A DNA stretch of 64,000 bases from Marasmius tenuissimus (Eukaryota; Basidiomycota; Agaricomycetes; Agaricales; Marasmiaceae): NCBI GenBank assembly GCA_029532415.1, contig JAQOTA010000053.1, positions 3,348,001-3,412,000 on the forward strand. The letters are read 5' to 3'. The position numbers were made by a program, and so were the translations under genes. The notes beneath the pieces are model-generated. The model saw only the letters and a program-made list of their open reading frames with translations, searched no databases and had not been told where the DNA came from. Positions within the stretch are counted from its first letter, which is position 1; every line of letters begins with the position of its first letter. Below, piece by piece: positions 1 to 10,119 of the stretch.

Positions 1-28
1 TGATGAATGATCAGATGAAGAGTCACTA

Positions 29-457
29 TCAGGTTCTGTTAATACCAATTACTTTGTTACGCCTAGAAGTCCACTCAGTTAGAGCGGTAGCTTCTCCTGA
101 AGTAGCAGGAGAAGATATTTCAGGCATTACTTCATCCAAGACTTGAGGTATGCCTTGGGTATAGAGGTAACCCTCAAGTAATCGGTACCATTCTTCGAAA
201 TTCAAACCATCATCTAGCAAAACTGGAATGATACTGATTCCTCCTGACCCAGCAGGAAAGTTGCTGTCTGCAACCTGAGAGTACAACGGTTCCGTATTGT
301 AAACTTCTACAGAATTTTCTACTTCCGTTCCCAGAGTATATCCCGGCGTATTTCGAACAAACGTCGTTGGGGGATTACTTGGGGAATGAGAAGCAGACCT
401 AGATCCAGTTTGAGACATATTGAGGTCTGCCAAAAGTCCCGTGAGCATACTCTTCAA
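29..457 (-). pseudogene. Copia gag N-terminal fragment
   Basis: A 142-residue open frame starting with MKSMLTG. The segment around residues 80-135 (LLDDGLNFEEWYRLLEGYL, then EWTSRRNKVIG) has the look of a Copia-type gag N-terminal domain, where an F/W-rich stretch is followed by a W-x2-R/K-x2-K segment. It would be a structural capsid-like protein packaging retrotransposon RNA in the cytoplasm. The frame closes near the window edge, so only the N-terminal end is visible and the element may be broken. Assignment rests mainly on position, about 1 kb downstream of an LTR and primer site on the same strand; no zinc knuckle or protease is visible. Confidence 0.6.
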
Positions 458-1456
458 ATATAGAAGGGTGGAGCCAAGAGAGTGTCAATCGACAAAGGCT
501 TCTAAGAAGCACCCATAAATAAATAGGGTTCGATGCACACCGAGAAATGCTCCAAAGGTCTAGGACTTTTAACAGGCTGTATGCGTCAAGCAGATCATGG
601 GGTGTACCACGTGCAGGTAGTGCAGGGGAGTTAATCTGGTTACGAAGCCCTGCCCAATTGCTAGGGTCTTACAACGTTCCCAGTGTGTATCGGTGTCTTG
701 TGTCCCATCATGCTATCTGGTCTCAACTGCAGACTAGCAAAAGTATGAGTGAGCAGCTCATACTGTCCGAATGACCCATAGAAAGTTATTATTTAAACCT
801 AGTCATCCATATGAATTGAGTTCATGCACCCTCTGCCTTAGGCATGTCGGTGTCCAGAAAGCAATCATAGGTGAGTTAGAGTCTAACAATAACGTAGAAG
901 AGAGGGGTCATTGGGAGGGGAGTCCCTGTACATACTAAAATGGCCATGTGATACCGTAAAATTGTATAGTATCAAAACCTAGTTGTAAGGAGATCAAATC
1001 TCCCAGCATGTATATCATGCCCGGTCTTTCGACTGTCAGGAATCATGGCAAGTTGATTTATAAGCACAACCCCATAGACCCCTAAACGATGCCTCATAGT
1101 GAGGATCATTGCCAACCATTGGTTTTCATCGGCATTAGGCAGTAATAATATAAGATCAAAGCCCAATCCGGGTTATCAGCAGGGAGACAGAGCTGCTTAC
1201 GCGGATAGGTCTATGCCGAAGAAGATGAAGCCAAGACAGTATGTACATGCGTTCGTGCAACATGCAACAGTACAGGGACATAGTGGATAGGTGTAAAGGG
1301 AACTAACAACCCTTGACCTTGACACCAGACGATGACAAGCCTGACATCACTAGAGACTTCCATAACCCATGTAGGTTACAGGTCGTCTGCTAGGATGGTG
1401 GCGACACACGGGAGCTAGGCTACTCCGATCATAACATCGACCTGACCACCGCTTGC
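458..1456 (-). other. Copia leader (5' untranslated) region
   Basis: About 1 kb between the primer-binding site and gag. I see no convincing coding frame on either strand, only short open frames without recognisable domains. Confidence 0.5.
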
Positions 1457-1469
1457 GGGGCCCATAACC
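1457..1469 (-). promoter_or_regulatory. Primer-binding site, half-tRNA-iMet type
   Basis: Immediately inside the LTR, the minus strand reads GGTTATGGGCCCC. This matches the known Copia-type primer site, complementary to the anticodon-loop region of initiator tRNA-Met, which is cleaved to prime reverse transcription. The same motif flanks the LTRs at 33565 and 55082. Confidence 0.8.
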
Positions 1470-1910
1470 TGATGAGCCAGCATAGTTAAAGTGCACAGTG
1501 GGTATAACGAAGTAAACCTCACATGGGTAATACACAGAGTGTTCTTGTAGTCTTGAGATGCTTGAGAAGAGGTGATAATCGAGTAGATTGTCCTAAGGCT
1601 TAAGGCCTTTTGTCCAGTCTTTTATACATAAGTTTCTGGTACATGTAATGAGTATTACACTAACGGAAACTACTACTAGAAGTAGGTATTCGGCCCTAAA
1701 GGCGTAAAAGACATTAGTACTGTGTAAGTACTTCTACCATGAATGGTAGTATGCTTGGTGAGCATAGTCGTGTTTGCCTCATGTATTAAAGGCTCTACTT
1801 ATGCTATTGGATAGCGACTGTCTATAGTGTCATATATGATGAAACTAGATGTACGTAGTAGGGTACGTACGTAGACAGAGACGTAGTACTTGCATGAGAA
1901 CGCAAGTGTT
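1470..1910 (-). repeat. Copia LTR (518-bp family), truncated
   Basis: Near-identical, in reverse orientation, to the intact 518-bp solo LTR at 55506-56023. It ends TCATCA next to the primer site. About 75 bases at its 5' end are missing, replaced by LINE sequence. Confidence 0.85.
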
Positions 1911-2046
1911 CAGTGCGTCCTTCTTTCTCAGGTGCTTCCATCATCTACCCATGGGAACTACTAGTTGCTGCAACCCAAAAAACGTTCTACACTACACAGA
2001 TCGAATCTGAACTATCAGAAAGCACCAACACAATCCGAATAGCCAT

Positions 2047-4060
2047 ATGTCACTGCCTGGTAGCCGCCAGGGGCGGGGCGGGGTGCGATCTCGTCCCCCG
2101 ACCCGCGCAAGCACTCCACATCCACAGCCCGAATCCGATGACCCCCTCCTTGCTAATGCTGGGGAGGGGTCTGTACCTAGTGCCCGGGACAGATATCTAA
2201 CAAATGTCCCCGCCCCACGGCGTGCTCAGTCCATGAGCAGCCGCAGATCTGCTTCGGTTGCTAGTCCCCGAGAGCAAACCCCCATGCCGCAGGACGAAGA
2301 AATGCCCCTCCCTCCTCGCGACACTGCATCACCTGAGCCGCCAATTGAATCCTCTTTCCTGAGCCTAGTAATGTCTCCTGGAGATGTAGGGGGGGATTTC
2401 GAAGTAGCCGCGCATGCAATCACTGCCATCACAGACTGGATCCAGCTGTCTGAATCCGAGCCTGAACTCCACATCGCAACCTCGATGCTGCGACATCTTC
2501 ACAGCAGTACCACATCCCTATCCAGCCTCATCGCAGGCCGGATTCTCGAAGAGGCCACTATCCGGCAACAATCTCGTATCCAGAACAGCTCTGCACTACC
2601 CCACAGCTCATGGGGAATACTCCGCTTCGACCCAAAGAAACCTGGCGGTACTTGGGGTTCTATTTTGATCGCAAATTGCTGTTCCACGAACATGTGCGAT
2701 ACTATTCTACCAAGGCTCTCACCACTGTACAGTCAATGAGAATGCTTGGCAACTCAACCAGGGGGCTCTCAGCCCTTCATAAAAGGCTTCTATACCGTGT
2801 ATGCGTGATACCTATCGCCACGTACGGATTTAGACTATGGTTCTTTGAAGGATCTAGGAGCAAAACCGCTCTCAAATCCCTCAACACTATGCAGCGTAAA
2901 GCAGTAATATGGGTGACTGGTGCCTTTTGCACATCGCCCACAGGCGGAGTTGAAGCCCTTGCGGGACTCATCCCGGTTCACATTCACCTGCGTAAACTTG
3001 CCACCAGGGCGGATTACAGGGTAGCCACCTTGTCGAGCACACACCCGACAAGATCTCTACTTAGGGGAACACAAGTCAAAGACGCCACCCCGCATCCCAA
3101 GTCATTGGCCATTCTGACGGAAGCAGTCCGGAAGAAGGTCAAAGGCACAGTTATGGAGATCGACAAGGTCTCCACTAAGCTCACTGAGGAGTTTGATCCC
3201 ACACACGAGGATGCAAACCCTGGCAACAGATTGCGGGATAGGTATCCTGACTGCATTACATTCACTGAGCAAGCCAAGGACAAGGAGAAGTCCGAGTCTG
3301 AAAGCCTAGCTGAGTGGATAGTATTCCTTGATCGGAAACTCGAGTTACTCGAAGAGGATCCGGATACGGTGGTTGCAGCTACCGACGCGTCGGTGCCGCA
3401 AAACCCTAGACATCAGGCTGTTTCAGCGGCCATGATATACAGAAGCGGAGACCTAGTTCACCAGACCAGGTACGCTTCAGGTGTTGTTACAGTATGCTAT
3501 ACGGGTGGCGATTTCCTACATGGCTATGTCATGCGGGGAAAGCAGCCACTTTGTATTATTTACGGATTGCATTGCTGCAGCAAAGCGGGCAATTGACCCG
3601 TCCATACACTCAGGACAGAGTCACTCTCTGGCTGTGTGTAGGGTGTTATTTGACTGGTTTGCAGGAGGAGATGACCGCAAGGTGACCTTCATCCAAGTAC
3701 CTTCAAAAGAATGGAGCATTCACCAGCTCGCTTATGAATTTGTCAGAGGACTGCCCCCGTAGGCGTGGGGGCAGTGCCCCAAACATCGCTGGATAGGCTT
3801 CGGCAAGAAGCCACAAAAGCAGGCCAGGATGCGTGGGTATCACGCTTCCAAGACCCATCATATAGAGGCAGGCACTTTTACGAGCTACAAGATCTAAAAG
3901 ATCGGCCTCTCCAGCCATCGTACCTCAAGGGAGGGACATGGTTAAAGTCGGCCGCAGGGTCGCTTTCATTGACGGCCAGAATGACCCGGTGCATTCTGGG
4001 GCACGCACCGATTGGAGAGTACTACCAGCGGTTTAATATTCAGGCAGATCTATCCTGCTT
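2047..4060 (+). pseudogene. LINE ORF1/ORF2 fusion remnant
   Basis: From 2047 the frame encodes the ORF1 N-terminus (MSLPGSRQGRGGV) as in the full-length element. After the deletion junction near 2607, the frames at 2610-3596 and 3481-4060 encode the RT thumb and the RNase H domain (TDASVPQNPRHQ) in different frames. There are frameshifts near 3495 and 3710 and no continuous protein. It is non-functional and serves mainly to show the age and path of the LINE family. Confidence 0.85.
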
Positions 4061-4061
4061 G
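4048..4061 (+). repeat. 14-bp target-site duplication, left copy
   Basis: ATCTATCCTGCTTG here is repeated exactly at 12121-12134. Together the two copies bracket the nested LINEs at 4062-12120 and rejoin the interrupted plus-strand LINE without loss. Confidence 0.9.
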
Positions 4062-5907
4062 TTTTTTTTTTTTTTTTTTTTCTTTGAATCATGTTCTTAT
4101 ATACCGGTGTACGAACACAGTCCGGTCGCTATCTACAAATGCAGCGTGCCACAAATGCGTAATAACTAAGTCCCCCCGCTAGAAAGGAGGTGCGCCTCGA
4201 TAAGAACCGCTCCTCAGAACGTGTCCACAGTGTTTCCCCCACACTATGTGGTAGATAGGATTGTATCATCATGGGCTAAGACACACTGGTGCCCCCAGCT
4301 CCCACGTCCTTCACCCCCGCCACCTAGGCCTGGCAGCAAGGGCCCGCACACCCCTCCGGAGAGTCTACGGGGAGCTAATTCCAGCACATCAGCCCATATG
4401 ACTTACCCAACTCCTTCAGCTTCTGCTTGGGAGGGGAAGGCAAACGCCCTAGGGTTTGCCTTCAAGTAAGCTATCAGGCCTGGAAGCCGATGAAGCGAGT
4501 TTCCACGCTCTAATTCAGAGCATCGGTGAAGTACGTGTGCCCTGGTACCAGGTTCCACACCGCACAAGCAGGATAGATCTGCCTGAATATTAAACCGCTG
4601 GTAGTACTCTCCAATCGGTGCGTGCCCCAGAATGCATCGAGTCATTCTGGTTGTCAATGAAAGCGACCCTGCGGCCAACTTTAACCATGTCCCTCCCTTG
4701 AGGTATGATGGCTGGAGAGGGCGATCTTTTAGATCTTGTAGCTCGTAAAAGTGCCTGCCTCTATATGATGGGTCTTGGAAGCGTGATACCCACGCATCCT
4801 GGCCCGCTTTCGTGGCTTCTTGCCGAAGCCTGTCTAGCGATGTTTGGGGCACTGCCCCCACGCCTACGGGGGGCAGTCCTCTGACAAATTCGTGAGCGAG
4901 CTGGTGAATACTCCATTTCGCTTTTGAAGGTACTTGGATGAAGGTCACCTTACGGTCATCTCTTCCTGCAAACCAGTCAGATAGCGCCCTACACACAGCC
5001 AGAGAGTGACTCTGTTCTGAGTGTATGGACGGATCAATTGCCCGCTTTGCTGCAGCAATGCAATCAGTAAATAATACAAAGTGGTTGCTTTCCCCGCATG
5101 ACATAGCCATGTAGGAAATTGCCACCCGTATAGCATACAACTCCGCATCCGGAGCCGTAACAACACCTGAAGCGTACCTGGTCTGATGAATCAGGTCTCC
5201 ACTTCTGTATATCATGGCCGCTGAAACAGCCTGATGTCTAGGGTTTTGCGGCACCGACGCGTCGGTAGCTGCAACCACCGTATCCGGATCCTCTTCGAGT
5301 AACTCGAGTTTCCGATCAAGGAATACTATCCACTCAGCTAGGCTTTCAGACTCGGACTTCTCCTTGTCCTTGGCTTGCTCAGTGAATGTAATGCAGTCAG
5401 GATACCTATCCCGCAATCTGTTGCCAGGGTTTGCATCCTCGTGTGTGGGATCAAACTCCTCAGTGAGCTTAGTGGAGACCTTGTCGATCTCCATAACTGT
5501 GCCTTTGACCTTCTTCCGGACTGCTTCCGTCAGAATGGCCAATGACTTGGGATGCGGGGTGGCGTCTTTGACTTGTGTTCCCCTAAGTAGAGATCTTGTC
5601 GGGTGTGTGCTCGACAAGGTGGCTACCCTGTAATCCGCCCTGGTGGCAAGTTTACGCAGGTGAATGTGAACCGGGATGAGTCCCGCAAGGGCTTCAACTC
5701 CGCCTGTGGGCGATGTGCGAAACGCACCTGTCACCCATATTGCTGCTTTACGCTGCATAGTGTTGAGGGATTTGAGAGCGGTTTTGCTCCTAGATCCTTC
5801 AAAGAACCATAGTCTAAATCCGTACGTGGCGATAGGTATCACGCATACACGGTATAGAAGCCTTTTATGAAGGGCTGAAAGCCCCCTGGTTGAGTTGCCA
5901 AGCATTC
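4062..5907 (-). mobile_element. LINE copy 0, 5'-truncated, inserted at the tail of the full-length LINE
   Basis: Poly(T) at 4062-4081 is the poly(A) tail on the minus strand, followed by the conserved LINE 3' UTR and the last 500 codons of ORF2. The 5' end is cut at 5907, directly against the poly(A) tail of the next LINE. The arrangement fits insertion of this copy into the A-rich tail of the LINE at 5908-12120. Confidence 0.9.
4403..5905 (-). pseudogene. LINE ORF2 C-terminal fragment (RNase H and C-terminal zinc motif)
   Basis: An uninterrupted 500-residue frame matching the C-terminal part of the ORF2 at 6244-10119 with few substitutions. It contains the end of the RT region, the RNase H domain (ATDASVPQ near residue 210, TDCIAAAKRA near 300) and the Cys/His motif CLCGVEPGTRAHVLHRC near the end. 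It lacks endonuclease and RT catalytic segments, so it cannot move itself. The open frame despite truncation suggests a young insertion. Confidence 0.9.
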
Positions 5908-6243
5908 TTTTTTTTTTTTTTTTTTTTGAATCATATTCTTATATACCGGTGTACGAACACAGTCCGGTCGCTATCTACAAATGCAGCATCCCACAAATGC
6001 GTAATAACTAGGTCCCCCACTAGAAAGGAGGTGCGCCTCAATAAGAACCGCCCCTCAGAACGTATCCACAGTGTTTCCTCAACACTATGTGGTAAATAGG
6101 GTTACATCATAATGGGCTCAGACACACTGGTGCCCCCAGCTCCCACGTCCTTCACCCCCGCCACCTAGGCCTGGCAGCAAGAGCCCGCACACCCCTCCGG
6201 AGAGTCTACGGGGAGCTAATACCAGTACATCAGCCCATATGAC

Positions 6244-9200
6244 TTACCCCACTCCTTCAGCTTCTGCTTGGGAGGGAAAGGCAAACGCCCGAGGGTTTGC
6301 CTTCAGGTAGGCTATGAGACCCGGAAGCCGGTTAAGCGAAGCTCCGCGCTCAAGTTCTGAGCATCGGTAAAGTACGTGTGCCCTGGTACCAGGTTCCACA
6401 CCGCACAAGCAGGATAGATCTGCCTGAATATTAAACCGCTGGTAGTACTCTCCAATCGGTGCGTGCCCCAGGATGCACCGAGTCATTCTGGTTGTCAAAG
6501 AAAGCGACCCTCCGGCCACCTTTAGCCATGTTCCTCCCTTGAGGTACGATGGCTGTAGAGGACGATCTTTAAGATCTTGTAGCTCATAAAAGTGCCTGCC
6601 TCTATATGATGGGTCCTGAAAGCGCGATACCCACGCATCCTGGCCTGCCTTGGTGGCTTCTTGACGGAGCCTATCCAACGATGTTTGAGGCACTGCCCCC
6701 ACGCCTATGGGGGGTAGTCCTCTGACAAATTCATGAGCGAGCTGGTGAATACTCCATTTCGCTTTTGAAGGTACTTGGATGAAGGTCACCTTGCGGTCAT
6801 CTCCTCCTGCAAACCAGTCAGATAACGCCCTACATACAGCCAGAGAGTGACTCTGTCCTGAGTGTATGGACGGGTCGATTGCCCGCTTTGCTGCAGCAAT
6901 ACAGTCGGTAAATAATACAAAGTGGTTGCTTTCCCCGCATGACATAGCCATGTAGGAAATTGCCACCCGTATAGCATACAACTCCGCATCCGGAGCCGTA
7001 ACAACACCTGAAGCGTACCTGGTCTGATGAATCAGGTCTCCACTTCTGTATATCATGGCCGCTGAGGCGGCCTGATGTCTAGGGTTCTGCGGCACCGAAG
7101 CATCAGTAGCCGCAACAACCGTATCAGGATCATCTTCGAGTATCTCGAGTTTACGATCTAGAAATGTAACCCACTCAGCTAAGCTTTCGGACTCGGACTT
7201 TTCCTTGTCCTTGGCTTGCTCAGTGAATGTAATACGGTCAGGATACCTATCCCGCAATCGGTTGCCAGGGTTTGTATCCTCGTGAGTGGGATCAAACTCC
7301 TCGGTAAGCTTGGTGGAGACCTTGTCGATCTCCATAACGGTGCCTTTGACCTTCTTTCGGACTGCTTCCGTTAGATTGGCCAATGACTTGGGGTGTGGGG
7401 TGGCGTCTTTGACTTGTGCTCCCCTAAGTAAAGATCTTGTCGGGTGTGTGCTCGACAGTGTGGCTACCCTGTAATCCGCCCTGGTGGCAAGTTTACGAAG
7501 GTGGATGTGAATCGGGATGAGTCCCGCAAGGGATTCAACTCCGCCTGTGGGCGATGTGCGGAACGCACCTGTCACCCATATTGCTGCTTTACGCTGCATA
7601 GTGTTGAGGGATTTAAGAGCAGTTTTGCTCCTAGACCCTTCAAAGAACCATAGTCTAAATCCATACGTGGCGATTGGTATCACACACGCACGATATAGAA
7701 GCCTTTTATGAAGGGCTGAGAGCCCCCTGGTTGAGTTGCCAAGCATTCTCATTGACTGTACAGTAGTGAGAGCCTTGGTAGAATAGTATCGCACGTGTTC
7801 ATGGAACAGCAATTTGCGATCAAAATAGAACCCCAAGTACCGCCATGTTTCTTTGGGTCGGAGCGGAGTATTTCCCGTATACGGGGCAAACTCCAGATCT
7901 AGGGGTGGGTCGTATCGATCCCTAGCCCTGCTAAAGTGAAAGAGCTCGGTTTTATCGTGCTCCAATACCAATCCTACCGCCGTAAACAAGGCGTATAGGA
8001 TCCCATATGCCCTCTTAAGGGAATGGTTGTTATCGTCTAACGATTTGGATTGGGCCACCACTGTGCCATCGTCCACATAAGAGAGGAGGGTGGTGTTCAG
8101 TAACACCTCCCGAGCTCTGATTTCGTACACCTTCATTATAGGTGCTATGTATATCGATGACAGGACTGGAGACAGGGCAGAGCCCTGACCCACTCCCACA
8201 TCTGCTTCGTTTGGCCCTGATTCAAACAAGTTCCACCTATATCTGGTGGACCGCCCTACAAGGTAGGAGGTAAAGAATCCAATCAGCTTGTGAGAGAATC
8301 CGAATTTACTCAGTATGTGTAATAACACATCATGGTTGAGCGATGAGAAGAATTGAGCAATGTCAAAAGCGACAACGCTAGTCATCTCCCCCTTTGCCCA
8401 CCCAGCTCTCACTAGGTGGGTTAGGTAGGTGCCTGCATCCTCTGTGGATCGTTGGCGGACTCCCCCAAACTGGTTGGGGTGAACAAGATCAAACTTGATC
8501 ATGTCGAATTGGAGACGATTAGAAATCATCTTCTCAATAAGTTTGCCCACAGTATTCAAAAGCACGATAGGCCGGAATGACTTTGGGGTAGAGTATGAAG
8601 GCTTGTTGGGCTTCGGGATAATGACTGAGACCGACTCCTTGAAGTGAGTTGGCCAACAGCCGATATTGATGCATGCATCCGCAAGCATTAGTATACGATG
8701 GGCACATTCTGGCTGAGACAGAATGACTTTGAGGTGGGCCCATGTGAGATGGTCGGGCCCTGGTGACGAGATGCTTGAGCATGCCTGTAACGCATCCCCG
8801 AGCTCTGCATTGCTGAATCTAGACCAACTTCGTTCTGTCATAGATTCTAGCTGATCCAGCACAGAAAGGTCAACTTCCCTTCCTGACGCAGAATTGTATG
8901 TCCCATGGAGTCCTCTCCACAGATCATCAAGATCATGGCACGGCTGTCCATTGTATTGGATGGCCTCCACTGGTGGTAACTTGCGCTGTTGGATCCATTC
9001 CATTAGATCCCAAGGGCGCTTGTTAGATACAGCAATTTCATTGATTCTAGAGTCAAAGAACTTGCGTTTGGAGGTTCGAATGACCCTCCGAAACTCGGTC
9101 CAGTTGTCCTGGGACCTTTCATCCCTGTAGGCCTGAAGGGCATCAGAGCACTCTTCGGTCCACCAGGGCTTCGAAAATTTTGTGAGACAGGAGGCCTTTG

Positions 9201-10119
9201 AATGCACATCCCATGCCTTTGAGAATACTGAGGCCATTTCAGCTGCCATGGCTGATACATCCTCTGCTGTTTGAGGCTCCAGCCACGTTAATGCCTGGAG
9301 TCCGTCAATTATGTCGGCTAGGAACTTATCTTCCTCCTCCCCCCCTTTGGGGAGGGCACGACGCTGTATTTCTGGGATGTCTCCCATATCTAGTGTTACA
9401 GAAACCGGAATATGGTCCGATGGTCCCTGCAGTTCTGTCTCCCTCGTGGCCACAATTGCCAGTGAAAGAGTCGATTTGACAAACACTAGGTCTAGAACAG
9501 ACTCCCTAAGACCTTGTGTCCGTGATATGAAGGTTGGCCCCGGATTTATATACCCGGCCCTGGCCACTCCAAGTTCCCCCGCTGTTTCCAGCAGTGCTGC
9601 CACCATGCCCCGGCGCTGTGAGACGCCTGGGTCCCATTCCGGGGAATGGCAGTTGAAGTCACCCGCCATGAGCGAAAGTGAAGGCATACTACCCGCTTTA
9701 TCTTGCAAAAGACGGATGGCGGTCCCATTGTCATCAGAGTAGACATTGGCTAGACATTCGGTCTCACCTCTGTAGAACAGAGACATGACTAGTACATCGC
9801 GGTGGTCAATGACATCCCTGCGCATTGCAGGCCTGAGGGCAGCCAGTCTCTTGGAGACGTATGTGGCTACTCTCGGGCGGTCTCCCTCATCTTTCTCTGG
9901 ACGGATCATTACTGTCCAAGATGGGTGATTTGGCGCGCCCATCACTCTCTCCCCTTCCGGGTCCTTAGCTGATGGTGCGTGTCTTATGAGCCGCCAGGGC
10001 GGTTCTTGGATAAACAGGATGTCAAACCGATCTTTCAACTCCTCGAGAAGTACATCAAGATACATATAGTTCTTGGCAATGTTAAAACTTAAGACTCTTA
10101 TCCCTTGTGTCTCAGACAT
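6244..10119 (-). CDS. LINE ORF2: APE endonuclease - reverse transcriptase - RNase H polyprotein
   Basis: 1291 residues. Residues 1-240 form an APE/exonuclease-III-like endonuclease (FNIAKNY, QEPPW, GDFNCHSPEWD, SDHIPV), which nicks the target. The RT follows, with FDIAQFF near residue 583, GQGSALSPVLSSIY, and the catalytic YVDD near 680. An RNase H domain starts near 1000 (TDASVPQ), and a C-terminal Cys/His motif (CLCGVEPGTRAHVLYRC) lies near 1235. This order is that of fungal Tad1-like LINEs. The start codon overlaps the ORF1 stop by one base (TAATG), so expression probably depends on termination-reinitiation. All catalytic signatures checked by eye are present and no stop interrupts the frame. 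It acts in the nucleus by target-primed reverse transcription. Activity is inferred, not shown. Confidence 0.95.
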   Translation of the reverse strand: MSETQGIRVLSFNIAKNYMYLDVLLEELKDRFDILFIQEPPWRLIRHAPSAKDPEGERVMGAPNHPSWTVMIRPEKDEGDRPRVATYVSKRLAALRPAMRRDVIDHRDVLVMSLFYRGETECLANVYSDDNGTAIRLLQDKAGSMPSLSLMAGDFNCHSPEWDPGVSQRRGMVAALLETAGELGVARAGYINPGPTFISRTQGLRESVLDLVFVKSTLSLAIVATRETELQGPSDHIPVSVTLDMGDIPEIQRRALPKGGEEEDKFLADIIDGLQALTWLEPQTAEDVSAMAAEMASVFSKAWDVHSKASCLTKFSKPWWTEECSDALQAYRDERSQDNWTEFRRVIRTSKRKFFDSRINEIAVSNKRPWDLMEWIQQRKLPPVEAIQYNGQPCHDLDDLWRGLHGTYNSASGREVDLSVLDQLESMTERSWSRFSNAELGDALQACSSISSPGPDHLTWAHLKVILSQPECAHRILMLADACINIGCWPTHFKESVSVIIPKPNKPSYSTPKSFRPIVLLNTVGKLIEKMISNRLQFDMIKFDLVHPNQFGGVRQRSTEDAGTYLTHLVRAGWAKGEMTSVVAFDIAQFFSSLNHDVLLHILSKFGFSHKLIGFFTSYLVGRSTRYRWNLFESGPNEADVGVGQGSALSPVLSSIYIAPIMKVYEIRAREVLLNTTLLSYVDDGTVVAQSKSLDDNNHSLKRAYGILYALFTAVGLVLEHDKTELFHFSRARDRYDPPLDLEFAPYTGNTPLRPKETWRYLGFYFDRKLLFHEHVRYYSTKALTTVQSMRMLGNSTRGLSALHKRLLYRACVIPIATYGFRLWFFEGSRSKTALKSLNTMQRKAAIWVTGAFRTSPTGGVESLAGLIPIHIHLRKLATRADYRVATLSSTHPTRSLLRGAQVKDATPHPKSLANLTEAVRKKVKGTVMEIDKVSTKLTEEFDPTHEDTNPGNRLRDRYPDRITFTEQAKDKEKSESESLAEWVTFLDRKLEILEDDPDTVVAATDASVPQNPRHQAASAAMIYRSGDLIHQTRYASGVVTAPDAELYAIRVAISYMAMSCGESNHFVLFTDCIAAAKRAIDPSIHSGQSHSLAVCRALSDWFAGGDDRKVTFIQVPSKAKWSIHQLAHEFVRGLPPIGVGAVPQTSLDRLRQEATKAGQDAWVSRFQDPSYRGRHFYELQDLKDRPLQPSYLKGGTWLKVAGGSLSLTTRMTRCILGHAPIGEYYQRFNIQADLSCLCGVEPGTRAHVLYRCSELERGASLNRLPGLIAYLKANPRAFAFPSQAEAEGVG

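Larger units (their letters stand above)
1..1910 (-). mobile_element. Ty1/Copia element, 5' portion, running off the window start
   Basis: Read on the minus strand this is LTR (1910 to 1470), primer-binding site, a leader of about 1 kb and the beginning of gag (457 to 29). The LTR matches the solo LTR at 55506-56023. The 5' end of the LTR is cut at about 1910, where a LINE begins. The rest of the element lies before position 1. Confidence 0.8.
1911..4061 (+). mobile_element. LINE copy 1, left part (Tad1-like), internally deleted
   Basis: Begins with the same 5' sequence as the full-length LINE at 5908-12120, but here on the plus strand. ORF1 sequence runs to about 2607 and then joins directly to the late RT region of ORF2, an internal deletion of roughly 3.5 kb relative to the full-length copy. 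The element stops at 4061, where a LINE on the other strand begins with a poly(T) run. Its 3' end resumes at 12121 after a 14-bp target duplication. Confidence 0.9.

Noticed and set aside
4062..4081. Poly(T) runs at 4062 and 5908 as possible assembly gaps or slippage
   Set aside because: Each lies exactly next to a LINE 3' UTR in the right orientation, so they are poly(A) tails.
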